5,368 nucleotides of DNA, taken from NCBI GenBank assembly GCA_014523485.1, contig JAATVK010000065.1, forward strand, positions 1 through 5,368, in the 5' to 3' direction. The DNA is from Nitrososphaerales archaeon TH5894. GTDB lineage: Archaea > Thermoproteota > Nitrososphaeria > Nitrososphaerales > Nitrososphaeraceae. Below the pieces are notes generated by a model. That model saw only the letters and a program-made list of their open reading frames with translations. It had not been told where the DNA came from and made no database searches. Positions within the stretch are counted from its first letter, which is position 1; every line of letters begins with the position of its first letter. A program made the translations under genes and the position numbers. This document shows, piece after piece, positions 1-5,368 of this stretch.

Positions 1-1
1 A

Positions 2-319
2 GAACAAGATATTCGACAAGGAATCAATTTGTATGAATTTGATGCTGTAATTGTTGATCTTGGTGATCCCTGGACTACAGTTGAAGTAGCTTATAATGCA
101 TTAAAAGGAAGCGGAGTTTTTCTTGCTATATGCCCTACTATGAATCAAGCAGAGAAAACTTCAGTTTCATTGAAAAATAATCATTTCACAGACATTGAGT
201 GTGTCGAAATTTTAATTCGTAATATTGAAGCGAGAGAAGGGATGACGCGACCCTCTATGAGAATGATTGGACATACAACTTATCTTATTTTTGCTAGAAA
301 AATATTTCCATTTAGTTAG
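2..319 (+). CDS. trmI: tRNA (adenine-N1)-methyltransferase, TrmI family, C-terminal part (5' end outside window)
   Basis: This is the last 105 codons of a SAM-dependent Rossmann-fold methyltransferase. Its archaeal relatives methylate N1 of adenine at positions 57/58 in the T-loop of tRNA, in the cytoplasm, as a homotetramer. The visible part contains the AVIVDLGDPW stretch, which corresponds to the DLP(D/E)PW active-site segment of the family. It ends with REGMTRPSMRMIGHT followed by YLIFARK, the characteristic TrmI C-terminal signature that helps form the substrate pocket. The frame is open to the left edge, so the gene begins upstream. The internal TTG at 29 is a Leu codon and not the start. 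The SAM-binding glycine-rich motif lies outside the window. The downstream neighbour is convergent on the other strand, so this gene ends its transcription unit here. The Gly in DLGDPW, where Pro is common, is a small deviation. Family assignment is strong. Confidence 0.88.
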   Translation, partial: EQDIRQGINLYEFDAVIVDLGDPWTTVEVAYNALKGSGVFLAICPTMNQAEKTSVSLKNNHFTDIECVEILIRNIEAREGMTRPSMRMIGHTTYLIFARKIFPFS

Positions 320-322
320 AAA

Positions 323-380
323 TCTAATGGTAAGTAACATTAGAAGTCAGAAAAAAATAAATTAATTAAAATTTTTAATT
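323..380. terminator. Convergent intergenic terminator region (hairpin plus AT palindrome)
   Basis: The 72-nt gap between two convergent genes holds two symmetrical elements. A 7-bp inverted repeat TCTAATG (323-329) / CATTAGA (338-344) encloses an 8-nt loop and begins four bases after the trmI stop. A near-perfect AT palindrome has 8-bp arms AATTAAAA (364-371) and TTTTAATT (373-380) around one central base. On the minus strand a run of seven T lies between them, at about 351-357. Archaeal termination relies mainly on U-tracts, so the T runs could end the PepSY transcript, while the hairpin could mark the trmI end. This function is inferred from position and symmetry only. Confidence 0.45.
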
Positions 381-391
381 TAGGTTAGAAT

Positions 392-928
392 TTAATAAGG
401 AGTGTTACTCATCATTTTTTCCATCATGTTATTTTTTTCAAATGATTGGCTATGAGATTTAGTCATTCCTCCATGATGAAATTTGAACATCATCTCTTCT
501 ATCGTCATTTTTTTAACATTTAGTATATCTCCTGTTCCTACATCTGTAATTACTTTTGTTACTTCATTATGATCATTTAGTAAATAGATAACATATACTA
601 AATATCCATTAACAGGGTGGATAAAGGCTGCTACAGCAGAAGAGTTATTACCAATATTTAATTCAGCTTTATTGATTGCTTCAGATAAACTAACTTTAAT
701 TAATGGATTAAAAGCTTCCCTAAGAACCTTTGATATATCTACAGATCCAGTCCAGTTAGAGTTTTGGATATCAGAGCTATTTTTTTGTGTATCCATTTTT
801 GTCATTTCACTAGTCATTGGTTGTGCTTGTGCATTCATTGGTATGGAATTGAAGGTAAATAGAAATAACACTAAAAAAAAAGTACAGGCAAGCAACCCCA
901 ATTCCTTATTATAGAACATTTTGTTCAT
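392..928 (-). CDS. Secreted PepSY-domain protein with Met/His-rich C-terminal tail
   Basis: A 178-residue protein predicted to be exported. Residues 1-9 are polar with lysines, 10-30 are strongly hydrophobic (GLLACTFFLVLFLFTF), and an A-Q-A site at 33-35 followed by Gln is a plausible signal-peptidase cleavage point. A Ser/Thr/Asn/Met-rich linker (36-62) leads to a PepSY-like domain at about 76-140: VSLSEAINKAE helix, then HPVNGYLVYVIYLLND, then VTKVITDVGTGDIL. PepSY domains occur in inhibitory propeptides and in stand-alone extracytoplasmic proteins of unknown role. The tail (141-178) is rich in Met and His (MM, HHGGM, H159, MMEKMM), which suggests metal binding; this is an inference. The frame is open seven codons further to a TTG, but I choose the ATG at 928 because a TATA-like element sits 23-32 nt upstream, as expected for a leaderless archaeal mRNA. 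The ATG at 919 is a weaker alternative. Confidence 0.82.
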   Translation of the reverse strand: MNKMFYNKELGLLACTFFLVLFLFTFNSIPMNAQAQPMTSEMTKMDTQKNSSDIQNSNWTGSVDISKVLREAFNPLIKVSLSEAINKAELNIGNNSSAVAAFIHPVNGYLVYVIYLLNDHNEVTKVITDVGTGDILNVKKMTIEEMMFKFHHGGMTKSHSQSFEKNNMMEKMMSNTPY

Positions 929-950
929 ACTATATGGAAGATTATGCAAT

Positions 951-960
951 TATAAAAATA
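951..960 (-). promoter_or_regulatory. TATA-like promoter of the PepSY gene
   Basis: Read on the minus strand, TATTTTTATA occupies -32 to -23 relative to the ATG at 928. This is the spacing expected for an archaeal TATA box when transcription starts at or just before the first codon. It lies inside the short gap behind the PHP gene, so the PepSY gene can be transcribed on its own. No Shine-Dalgarno-like sequence precedes the ATG, which fits a leaderless message. The call rests on sequence and spacing only. Confidence 0.55.
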
Positions 961-988
961 TTTGATAGGAAATGCTGAAGAACTATAT

Positions 989-1897
989 CTATGGATATAA
1001 ACTCATTGAGATTAATGTTTTCCAAGATCTATCCTGAAATACATATGGGTTATGTCCTTTCATATTCACCTTTTTTGAAACCCTTTTTGATAAGTATAAG
1101 CCTAAGGACCCAAGGATCTTCCACAGTTTACTATTAGGTTTGGATAAAAATGAATCCAAAGTCCATTTTACTAAAGAAAATTTTGATGGATGATGAACTA
1201 GTATATAGTTTAACAATTGATCTTTAGAAGCTGACAACATATAATAAGCATGTTCAAAAAGTTCCTCCTTTAAAGCAAGTTCAGCTTTCAATACTTTAGA
1301 TTTTCTTTTTAGCATTTCTTGTAATATAGAATCTAAATTATTGTCTGATTCAATACTGTTTATGCATCTTCCAAAAGTTGTTAGAACATGCGAGTCACTT
1401 CCTGCTATTGATATCATTTTATTGTCAGAAGAAAACTTTTCTGCTACTAGGTTTGAATAATGATCGATATTATTACTGTTGAAAGTTTCAATCATATCAC
1501 ATTTTATTGCATTTTCTCTAATTCCATTGGAAACAGCAAAAGGATGGGCTGCACAAGAAATAGCATTTTGTTTTTTTATAGCGTCTAACGTTTCATCTAT
1601 ATCCATACCTGGTTTGATAGTTTCATATATTCCATAGGCTAAAACATGACCTTTTGTATTGATGGTTATCTCTTCTGCAGGATATATTTTAATCCTTTTT
1701 AATTTTTCGTGATTATCTCTATATGCTAACATTTGCTTATATCCGTTCAATGTATTATGATTGGTAATAAACAAAGCATCAATCTTTTTTTCATATGCTA
1801 AATACAGCTGATCTTCAATGGTAACACCACAATCAAAAGGAATCCTAGGAGAGTCATTCATATAATTAGAAAAAACATTATGACAGTGTAATTCCAT
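989..1897 (-). CDS. PHP-superfamily metal-dependent phosphoesterase
   Basis: A 302-residue cytoplasmic protein whose first two thirds form a PHP (polymerase and histidinol phosphatase) fold, a trinuclear metal hydrolase that cleaves phosphoester bonds. The expected motifs appear in order: HxH at H4/H6 in MELHCHNVFS, FITNHNT with H47, PAEEIT with E75/E76, AAHP with H118, IETFN with E137, and AGSDSH with D168 and H170. The motif-2 residue before H47 is Asn where Asp is usual; H47 itself, the likely metal ligand, is kept. From about residue 200 to 302 a basic, mostly helical extension follows (ending KRVSKKVNMK and a Trp/Tyr-containing tail) that I do not recognise. The ATG at 1897 puts the HxH motif at residues 4-6, as in family members; the frame stays open about 20 codons upstream but offers no better start. 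The substrate is unknown; stand-alone PHP proteins include nucleotide and sugar-phosphate phosphatases. The PepSY gene follows 60 nt downstream but has its own promoter. Confidence 0.85.
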   Translation of the reverse strand: MELHCHNVFSNYMNDSPRIPFDCGVTIEDQLYLAYEKKIDALFITNHNTLNGYKQMLAYRDNHEKLKRIKIYPAEEITINTKGHVLAYGIYETIKPGMDIDETLDAIKKQNAISCAAHPFAVSNGIRENAIKCDMIETFNSNNIDHYSNLVAEKFSSDNKMISIAGSDSHVLTTFGRCINSIESDNNLDSILQEMLKRKSKVLKAELALKEELFEHAYYMLSASKDQLLNYILVHHPSKFSLVKWTLDSFLSKPNSKLWKILGSLGLYLSKRVSKKVNMKGHNPYVFQDRSWKTLISMSLYP

Positions 1898-1914
1898 ATT
1901 TAATAATTGAGCCG

Positions 1915-1968
1915 TATCTATAAACCCAATTAAATGGGTAATTTCTCTTATATATGACTATCTATAAA
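1915..1968 (-). promoter_or_regulatory. Upstream region of the PHP gene: TATA-like elements, direct repeat and small hairpin
   Basis: Read on the minus strand, TATATAAG (1955-1948) is a good TATA-like match that would give a start site near 1925 and a leader of roughly 28 nt. The 10-mer TTTATAGATA occurs twice, at 1968-1959 and 1924-1915, exactly 44 bp apart. The proximal copy lies 18-27 nt before the ATG, a little too close for a leaderless TATA box. Between them is an inverted repeat ACCCA (1924-1928) / TGGGT (1935-1939) with a 6-nt loop, which could be an operator or a leader hairpin. No ribosome-binding site is visible. Which element is the real promoter cannot be decided from sequence. 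Confidence 0.35.
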
Positions 1969-2349
1969 TCTATATCGAATAGTAGCTTAATAACGCGGAG
2001 GTTTATTCAATATTAACAAGATTTTTCTCTCCTAACTAACACAATAAACCCAAAGACTGCAAGCTAGATTAATATCATAAGATACTATTATTATTTTTGA
2101 TCTTATGATTTAAAATAAAATAGATTTATTTATATTAGTACATCTTTATTTATATAGTTAATAATGATATTTTTAAAAATACTGATCAATATAGATGTAT
2201 CAAAATCATCATTTCATAATGTCAACATTGCTAGTACTATGACTGATAAATTTTAGAGAAATAATCTTTTCTCCGTAGTAGTTCTCATTCCCAATATGAA
2301 TATATTAATTTACCATAGCTTGTTTTTCTTAGACAAATTGATGTAATCA
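1969..2349. other. AT-rich gap with no convincing gene
   Basis: This first half of the gap between the PHP gene and the YyaL-like gene has stop codons in all frames at short intervals, and base composition falls to 6 G/C of 50 at 2101-2150. The longest open stretches I read are about 33 codons (minus strand, around 2210-2305) and lack a start codon. An 8-bp inverted repeat GGTTTATT (2000-2007) / AATAAACC (2043-2050) and a 10-bp one at 2074-2109 are present. A TATA-like TATATTAAT at 2301-2309 on the plus strand could serve the short frame beginning at 2350. Nothing resembles an insertion sequence or tRNA. Confidence 0.5.
2074..2109. repeat. 10-bp perfect inverted repeat with 16-nt spacer
   Basis: ATCATAAGAT (2074-2083) is matched exactly by ATCTTATGAT (2100-2109), separated by a T-rich 16-nt spacer. 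In RNA it would make a hairpin; in DNA it could be a regulator site. It lies about 180 bp upstream of the PHP start and no gene end is adjacent, so a terminator role for a known gene is unlikely. In such AT-rich DNA a chance match is possible. Confidence 0.4.
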
Positions 2350-2508
2350 TTGTGTGCAAAAGAAGAGTTTAAAAATTGGTTTGAGAAAAAAAATATAGTT
2401 AAAAAAAAGAATCCAAATATCAAACAATCTAAGAAAGTTATATTAATAGGGGTAGCGGTGTATGGTAAGATGCATCGCGATGCTGAAATATCTGGGTTAC
2501 TATCTTAG
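2350..2508 (+). CDS. Possible small protein, 52 codons, unknown
   Basis: This plus-strand frame opens at a TTG just after an in-frame TAA and runs 52 codons to TAG. There is no ATG start; the only internal Met is residue 41, so the TTG would have to be used. The translation is charged and lysine-rich (CAKEEFKNWFEKKN near the start, KKK at 18-20), then has a hydrophobic stretch KKVILIGVAVYGKM (28-41) and ends HRDAEISGLLS. Mixed composition with Trp, Tyr and acidic residues is more protein-like than typical AT-rich noise. The last third coincides with a locally GC-rich patch. A TATA-like element at 2301-2309 would allow a leader of about 20 nt. I do not recognise a family. It could be a real small gene, the remnant of a larger one, or a frame that overlaps a structured RNA. 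Two A8 runs (2386-2393, 2401-2408) lie inside it and are prone to slippage or sequencing error. Confidence 0.3.
   Translation: MCAKEEFKNWFEKKNIVKKKNPNIKQSKKVILIGVAVYGKMHRDAEISGLLS
2472..2483. repeat. Perfect 12-bp GC-rich palindrome
   Basis: GCATCGCGATGC is its own reverse complement, with 8 G/C of 12, in a region otherwise dominated by A and T. It overlaps a second palindrome GATGCATC (2469-2476). A 6-bp inverted repeat TAAGAT (2466-2471) / ATCTTA (2502-2507) encloses it, and GGGTTA is repeated directly at 2494-2499 and 2508-2513. This could be a dimeric regulator site or the core of a structured RNA. It also lies inside the short frame at 2350-2508, encoding its MHRDAE part, so a coding explanation is equally possible. 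Confidence 0.45.
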
Positions 2509-2654
2509 GGTTAAAAAGAAAATAGGGAATTAAAAAATGACTATTACAAACCCAGTATCAGATATAGTAACATACGCAATTAGTCCTGTACTTGCAACAA
2601 AATATTGATAAAATATTGTATGATTTAGTTAGATATGTAATTACATGATAAATC
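2509..2654. other. 3' gap before the YyaL-like gene end, with a short plus frame and a palindrome
   Basis: A 23-codon plus-strand frame (ATG at 2537, TGA at 2606-2608; starts MTITNPVSDIVTYA) follows a GGGAATTAAAAA leader. It is too short to support as a gene. Behind it AAAATATTG is repeated at 2599-2607 and 2610-2618, an 11-nt period. A perfect 12-bp palindrome ATGTAATTACAT (2635-2646) lies eight bases beyond the stop of the minus-strand YyaL-like gene and could form a small 3'-end hairpin, although no long T run follows it on that strand. Confidence 0.35.
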
Positions 2655-4787
2655 TCAATTACTATTTAGATATTTTTTTAATTCGGCCACTGAATACATC
2701 GGTAATGAACATGTAAAGTTTTTACAGATATAGACACATTCTCTAAATTTCTCACTATCTGCAATGTTTATTTTTTTTCCTTTTAAAAGAGAAAAAATAT
2801 TTGATGACATTAACTGCTGTAATTCATTAGATGGATATTCTAAAGTGAATGTTATACCATTTGGAATATATTGTTTCATAATCCATTTTTTCATTTCTCT
2901 TTTATTGTAGTCATTTTTTTTATTTTGTAATATAATTATCTCTACTGGTTTTTTAAAGTACAAATAAATTGAAATCAATAATTGACCAAATCCAAAAGGA
3001 TTTCCTAACGCTAGTTTATAACAAGATTTGATAATTGATTCGGCCTTATCTAGGTAGTCTTGGTTTTGAGTCATATATTGAATACGCAATAATGCATAAA
3101 CTGCCATAGAATTTCCACTAGGTATTGCTAAATCATAAAAATTTTTTGTTCTTATGATCAATTGTTCTTGATCGTCTGATGTAAAAAAGAAACTTTTTGC
3201 ATTGTCATCCCAAAAATGGCTTACTAGTGCCTCCATATAATCAAGGGCTCTTTGAAGATAAAATGGATTAGAGCTTATTTCAAAAACATCCAAAAGTGCA
3301 TTAATATAATAAGAATAATCATCCAAATATCCATTAATTTTTGAAAATCCGTCTTTATAGGTATGTTTTAATCTATTATGATCATATGATAAATTTGTTT
3401 CAATAAAATTTATTGTTTTTTTTGCAAAATCTAAATAATCTTTATTATCAGTAACTTTGTATGCTGAAACCAAAGCAGAAATCATCAACGCATTCCATGA
3501 AGTTAAAATCTTTTCATCTTTGCCTGGAGCAATCCTTTTTTTTCTAACCTTATATAAAATCTCCAAGGTTTCATTCAGTATATCGTCAACTTTATCTATT
3601 GAGATATTGTATTGTTTTGATAAAGTTTCTTTTGATTTTGTAATATTTAAAATATTTGTTCCTTCAAAATTACCGCCTTGAGTTATCCCATAATATTCAC
3701 AGAACAATTCAAATTTCTGACTATCTTTTATATTTTCTTTAATTTCATCCTTTGTCCAAGTATAAAATTTTCCTTCAATTCCTTCAGAATCTGCATCTTG
3801 TGATGAATAGAATGCTGTATATTCATTTTTTTCATTAAAGAGGTTCATTTCCCTTAGCAAATATTGAATTGTTGTTTGGATTAATGTCAAATACTGGTTC
3901 TTCCCTGTAGCTTGATAAAGCTCAGAGAACAATTGAATTAACAAGGCGTTATCATAGAGCATTTTTTCAAAATGAGGGATAAGCCATTTTTCATCTGTAG
4001 AATATCTTGAAAAACCTCCCCCTATATGATCATGAATTCCGCCCCAAGCCATTTTTTTAACTGTAAATTCTACGAAGTTGAGAAATTGGCTATTTTTGGA
4101 GTAGTCAAAATATCTGAGTAACAACAAAAGATTAGTGGTATTCGGGAATTTAGGAGCTTGGCCAAATCCTCCATTTAAAGGATCTGCAATTTGTAGAAGG
4201 TTTATCGCGGATTCATCTAAAATTGTTTTTTCTATTTCAGTATTAGTATTCTTAGTAAGAGTAAATGATGATTCTAGAAGGGATTCCATAAGTTCATGTG
4301 TTGCTTTATCAATATCTTCCTTTTTATCATGATAAGCTTGAGATAATGTTTCTAAAATTGTCGAAAATCCTGGAAGTCCATATCTAGATTGTTTAGGGAA
4401 ATAAGTTCCTACATAGAATGGCTTCTGATCAGGAGTCAGAAATACGGACAAAGGCCAACCACCATTGCCCATAGCTAGTTGACATGCTTTCTGGTAAATA
4501 TCATCAATGTCTGGTCTTTCTTCTCTATCCACTTTAATATTAATAAATTTTGCATTCAGAATTCTGGCAATATTTTCATCTTCAAAAGATTCATGTGCCA
4601 TAACATGACACCAGTGGCAAGCACTGTATCCAATACTAAGAAAGATAGGTTTATTTTCTTTTTTAGCTTTATGTAATGCCTCATCTCCCCATGGAAACCA
4701 TTCAACAGGATTATATGCATGTTGTAAAAGATAAGGACTAGACTCCTGAATTAATTTATTAGGTTTATTATCTTTATTTATCATCAT
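2655..4787 (-). CDS. Thioredoxin-fold / six-hairpin protein, YyaL (SPATA20, DUF255) family
   Basis: A 710-residue protein of the COG1331/YyaL family, slightly longer than the usual 640-700. Residues about 7-170 form the DUF255 thioredoxin-like domain: [20 protein letters not shown], then the active-site CxxC C57-H-W-C60 in [16 protein letters not shown], then [10 protein letters not shown] (86-95) and [12 protein letters not shown] (109-120). Residues about 190-620 carry the alpha/alpha six-hairpin domain with family signatures [10 protein letters not shown] (206-215), [14 protein letters not shown] (250-263), [10 protein letters not shown] (271-280), SSQDADSEG (328-336) and [12 protein letters not shown] (428-439). 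The C-terminus has the typical [12 protein letters not shown] (685-696). All landmarks are present, so the gene looks intact. The family's activity is not established; a redox role for the CxxC and a carbohydrate-related role for the helical domain have been proposed. There is no signal peptide, so it is probably cytoplasmic. Two ATGs stand in tandem at 4787 and 4784; either may start. It is separated from both neighbours by long gaps and probably transcribed alone. Confidence 0.93.
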   Translation of the reverse strand: MMINKDNKPNKLIQESSPYLLQHAYNPVEWFPWGDEALHKAKKENKPIFLSIGYSACHWCHVMAHESFEDENIARILNAKFINIKVDREERPDIDDIYQKACQLAMGNGGWPLSVFLTPDQKPFYVGTYFPKQSRYGLPGFSTILETLSQAYHDKKEDIDKATHELMESLLESSFTLTKNTNTEIEKTILDESAINLLQIADPLNGGFGQAPKFPNTTNLLLLLRYFDYSKNSQFLNFVEFTVKKMAWGGIHDHIGGGFSRYSTDEKWLIPHFEKMLYDNALLIQLFSELYQATGKNQYLTLIQTTIQYLLREMNLFNEKNEYTAFYSSQDADSEGIEGKFYTWTKDEIKENIKDSQKFELFCEYYGITQGGNFEGTNILNITKSKETLSKQYNISIDKVDDILNETLEILYKVRKKRIAPGKDEKILTSWNALMISALVSAYKVTDNKDYLDFAKKTINFIETNLSYDHNRLKHTYKDGFSKINGYLDDYSYYINALLDVFEISSNPFYLQRALDYMEALVSHFWDDNAKSFFFTSDDQEQLIIRTKNFYDLAIPSGNSMAVYALLRIQYMTQNQDYLDKAESIIKSCYKLALGNPFGFGQLLISIYLYFKKPVEIIILQNKKNDYNKREMKKWIMKQYIPNGITFTLEYPSNELQQLMSSNIFSLLKGKKINIADSEKFRECVYICKNFTCSLPMYSVAELKKYLNSN

Positions 4788-4840
4788 TTGTTAAATATTA
4801 TATTACGATCTTTTAATTGTATTTATTATGATTTCTACCG

Positions 4841-4848
4841 TATATAAT
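4841..4848 (-). promoter_or_regulatory. Possible TATA-like element upstream of the YyaL-like gene
   Basis: On the minus strand TTATATAC at 4848-4841 lies 54-61 nt before the ATG at 4787. It would place the start site near 4820 and leave a leader of about 30 nt. No good TATA-like match occupies the -32 to -25 position needed for a leaderless message; ACAATTAAAA there is weak. The surrounding DNA is so AT-rich that this is only a candidate. Confidence 0.25.
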
Positions 4849-5224
4849 CGCATTCATCTGCTACAAGTATTCAAGGATTGGTATATTTATTTAATAAAAT
4901 TAGGAATGACCACAATTTCAATCAGAACACAAAAAGAATGATGATTTCACAGATTTTTCATTACCTTATTTAAAAAACAAATATTTCGTTTATAATAATA
5001 TATATTTGATTTAATAAAATCTCTTTGAAATAATTATGATCTTGTGAAATTATATCATTAGCAATACTTATAATTTCATGGGATGATTTTCCATCATTTC
5101 AAATTTTTAATAATTTAACTAATGATATATCTGTTAATATTTTTGTGCAACAATTGGCTAGTTAAATTAAAACTAGACACTGTAATTAGTATTTTGTTAT
5201 AAATAAAGGTGGAAGTAAGTTAAA
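4849..5224. other. AT-rich gap; one open minus-strand stretch, no supported gene
   Basis: About 375 bp between the YyaL-like start region and the ferredoxin-like stop. The only stretch of note is a minus-strand frame of 42 codons (5098-4970) between two stops. It reads as a plausible helical peptide (SSHEIISIANDIISQDHNYF near its start) but has no ATG, GTG or TTG. A tandem ATG (5097 and 5094) opens the adjacent frame and reads MMENHPMKL before a stop, so a frameshifted remnant is conceivable. A 31-codon plus-strand frame from a TTG at 4878 looks random. No tRNA, IS or repeat array is seen. Confidence 0.45.
5158..5176 (-). terminator. Possible hairpin downstream of the ferredoxin-like gene
   Basis: CTAGTT (5158-5163) and AACTAG (5171-5176) form a 6-bp inverted repeat with a 7-nt loop, about 49 nt beyond the ferredoxin-like stop on the minus strand. 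The intervening sequence is T-rich when read on that strand. A role in ending that transcript fits the position, but the stem is short and AT-rich and no T run follows directly. Confidence 0.25.
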
Positions 5225-5368
5225 TTATTTTTCGTAAATTTTGATAGCCTGTGGTGGACACACATTTTCGCATGCTAAACAAAATATACAATCTTTTTCT
5301 CTAGCCATAAAAGGTTTTTTTTCAGAACCTGGATGACCAGGTGTTTCTAACCATTCATAGACATTAAC
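5225..5368 (-). CDS. 4Fe-4S ferredoxin-like protein, C-terminal 47 residues (5' end outside window)
   Basis: The frame is open from the right window edge to a TAA at 5227-5225. Within the visible 47 residues there is one complete cluster-binding motif, CxxCxxCxxxCP: C27, C30, C33 and C37-P38 in DCIFCLACENVCPPQAIKI. This is the classical motif for a 4Fe-4S cluster used in electron transfer. The preceding part (VNVYEWLETPGHPGSEKKPF) is not a second cluster motif in the visible stretch, so this may be a small single-cluster ferredoxin or the second cluster of a dicluster protein whose first motif lies off-window. The protein ends seven residues after the PQA that follows the motif, typical of ferredoxins. 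It is probably cytoplasmic; its partner is unknown. The neighbouring YyaL-like gene is more than 430 bp away, so no operon is implied. Confidence 0.88.
   Translation of the reverse strand, partial: VNVYEWLETPGHPGSEKKPFMAREKDCIFCLACENVCPPQAIKIYEK

Noticed and set aside
672..914. Plus-strand 80-codon open frame opposite the PepSY gene
   Set aside because: It is the antisense shadow of the PepSY coding sequence, whose signal peptide and domain are clear; no promoter or independent protein signature supports it.
392..1897. PepSY and PHP genes as a two-gene operon with a joint function
   Set aside because: The genes are close and co-directional, but a well-spaced TATA-like box (951-960) directly serves the PepSY gene, and one localises outside the membrane while the other is cytoplasmic; co-transcription is possible but not supported.
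1997..2002. GGAGGT, a Shine-Dalgarno-like sequence on the plus strand
   Set aside because: No ATG, GTG or TTG with an open frame follows within normal spacing, and the genes here appear leaderless.
2210..2305. Minus-strand open stretch of about 33 codons (YIHIGNENYYGEK near its start)
   Set aside because: It has no start codon and is short enough to occur by chance between stops in AT-rich DNA.
2444..2515. tRNA-like fold (a 5-bp stem with 7-nt loop at 2492-2508 resembles a T-arm)
   Set aside because: The loop lacks the TTC of a T-loop, the expected acceptor strands at about 2444-2450 and 2509-2515 do not pair, and no convincing anticodon arm is present.
2599..2618. Two copies of AAAATATTG as a repeat array or CRISPR-like unit
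   Set aside because: Only two 9-nt copies in AT-only context at an 11-nt period; there are no further units and no spacers.
3457..3681. Plus-strand 74-codon frame opposite the YyaL-like gene
   Set aside because: It lies entirely within a strongly conserved coding region on the other strand and its translation shows no recognisable motif; the frames at 4135-4332 and 4479-4676 are rejected for the same reason.
4878..4972. Plus-strand TTG-initiated frame of about 31 codons
   Set aside because: Its composition is what AT-rich DNA gives by chance (Asn, Ile, Phe, Lys), with no promoter or motif.

Overview
The window is AT-rich, and every gene on it is short-spaced and leaderless-looking. It most likely comes from an ammonia-oxidising archaeon (Thaumarchaeota/Nitrososphaerota, perhaps a soil lineage such as Nitrosocosmicus). 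This assignment is an inference. It rests on the archaeal-type TrmI C-terminus, a TATA-like box about 27 nt upstream of an ATG with no Shine-Dalgarno sequence, a signal peptide ending in an Asn/Ala/Gln-rich stretch, and T-rich gene ends. No single feature proves the taxon.

Layout from left to right: the 3' end of a tRNA m1A methyltransferase gene (trmI family, + strand, truncated by the window edge); a short convergent gap (320-391) with a hairpin and an AT palindrome; then, all on the minus strand, a small secreted PepSY-domain protein with a Met/His-rich tail (392-928), a PHP-superfamily metal-dependent phosphoesterase (989-1897), a 710-residue thioredoxin-fold/six-hairpin protein of the YyaL/SPATA20 family (2655-4787), and the 3' end of a 4Fe-4S ferredoxin-like gene (5225-5368, truncated by the right edge). 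Two long gaps are present: 1898-2654 and 4788-5224.

The four minus-strand genes are probably not one operon. The PepSY gene has its own well-placed TATA-like element inside the 60-nt gap behind the PHP gene, and gaps of about 760 and 440 bp separate the others. I see no pathway that links the genes. Redox or metal chemistry recurs (CxxC thioredoxin fold, 4Fe-4S cluster, metal-binding PHP site, possible metal-binding tail), but that is only a loose theme.

The least explained part is the 1898-2654 gap. It is mostly very AT-rich (6 G/C of 50 at 2101-2150) but contains a locally GC-rich patch (24 G/C of 50 at 2451-2500). That patch holds a perfect 12-bp palindrome and the end of a 52-codon plus-strand frame of unknown identity. 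I found no CRISPR array, transposase, rRNA, convincing tRNA or clear defence system. Nothing here can be called a new system from sequence alone.
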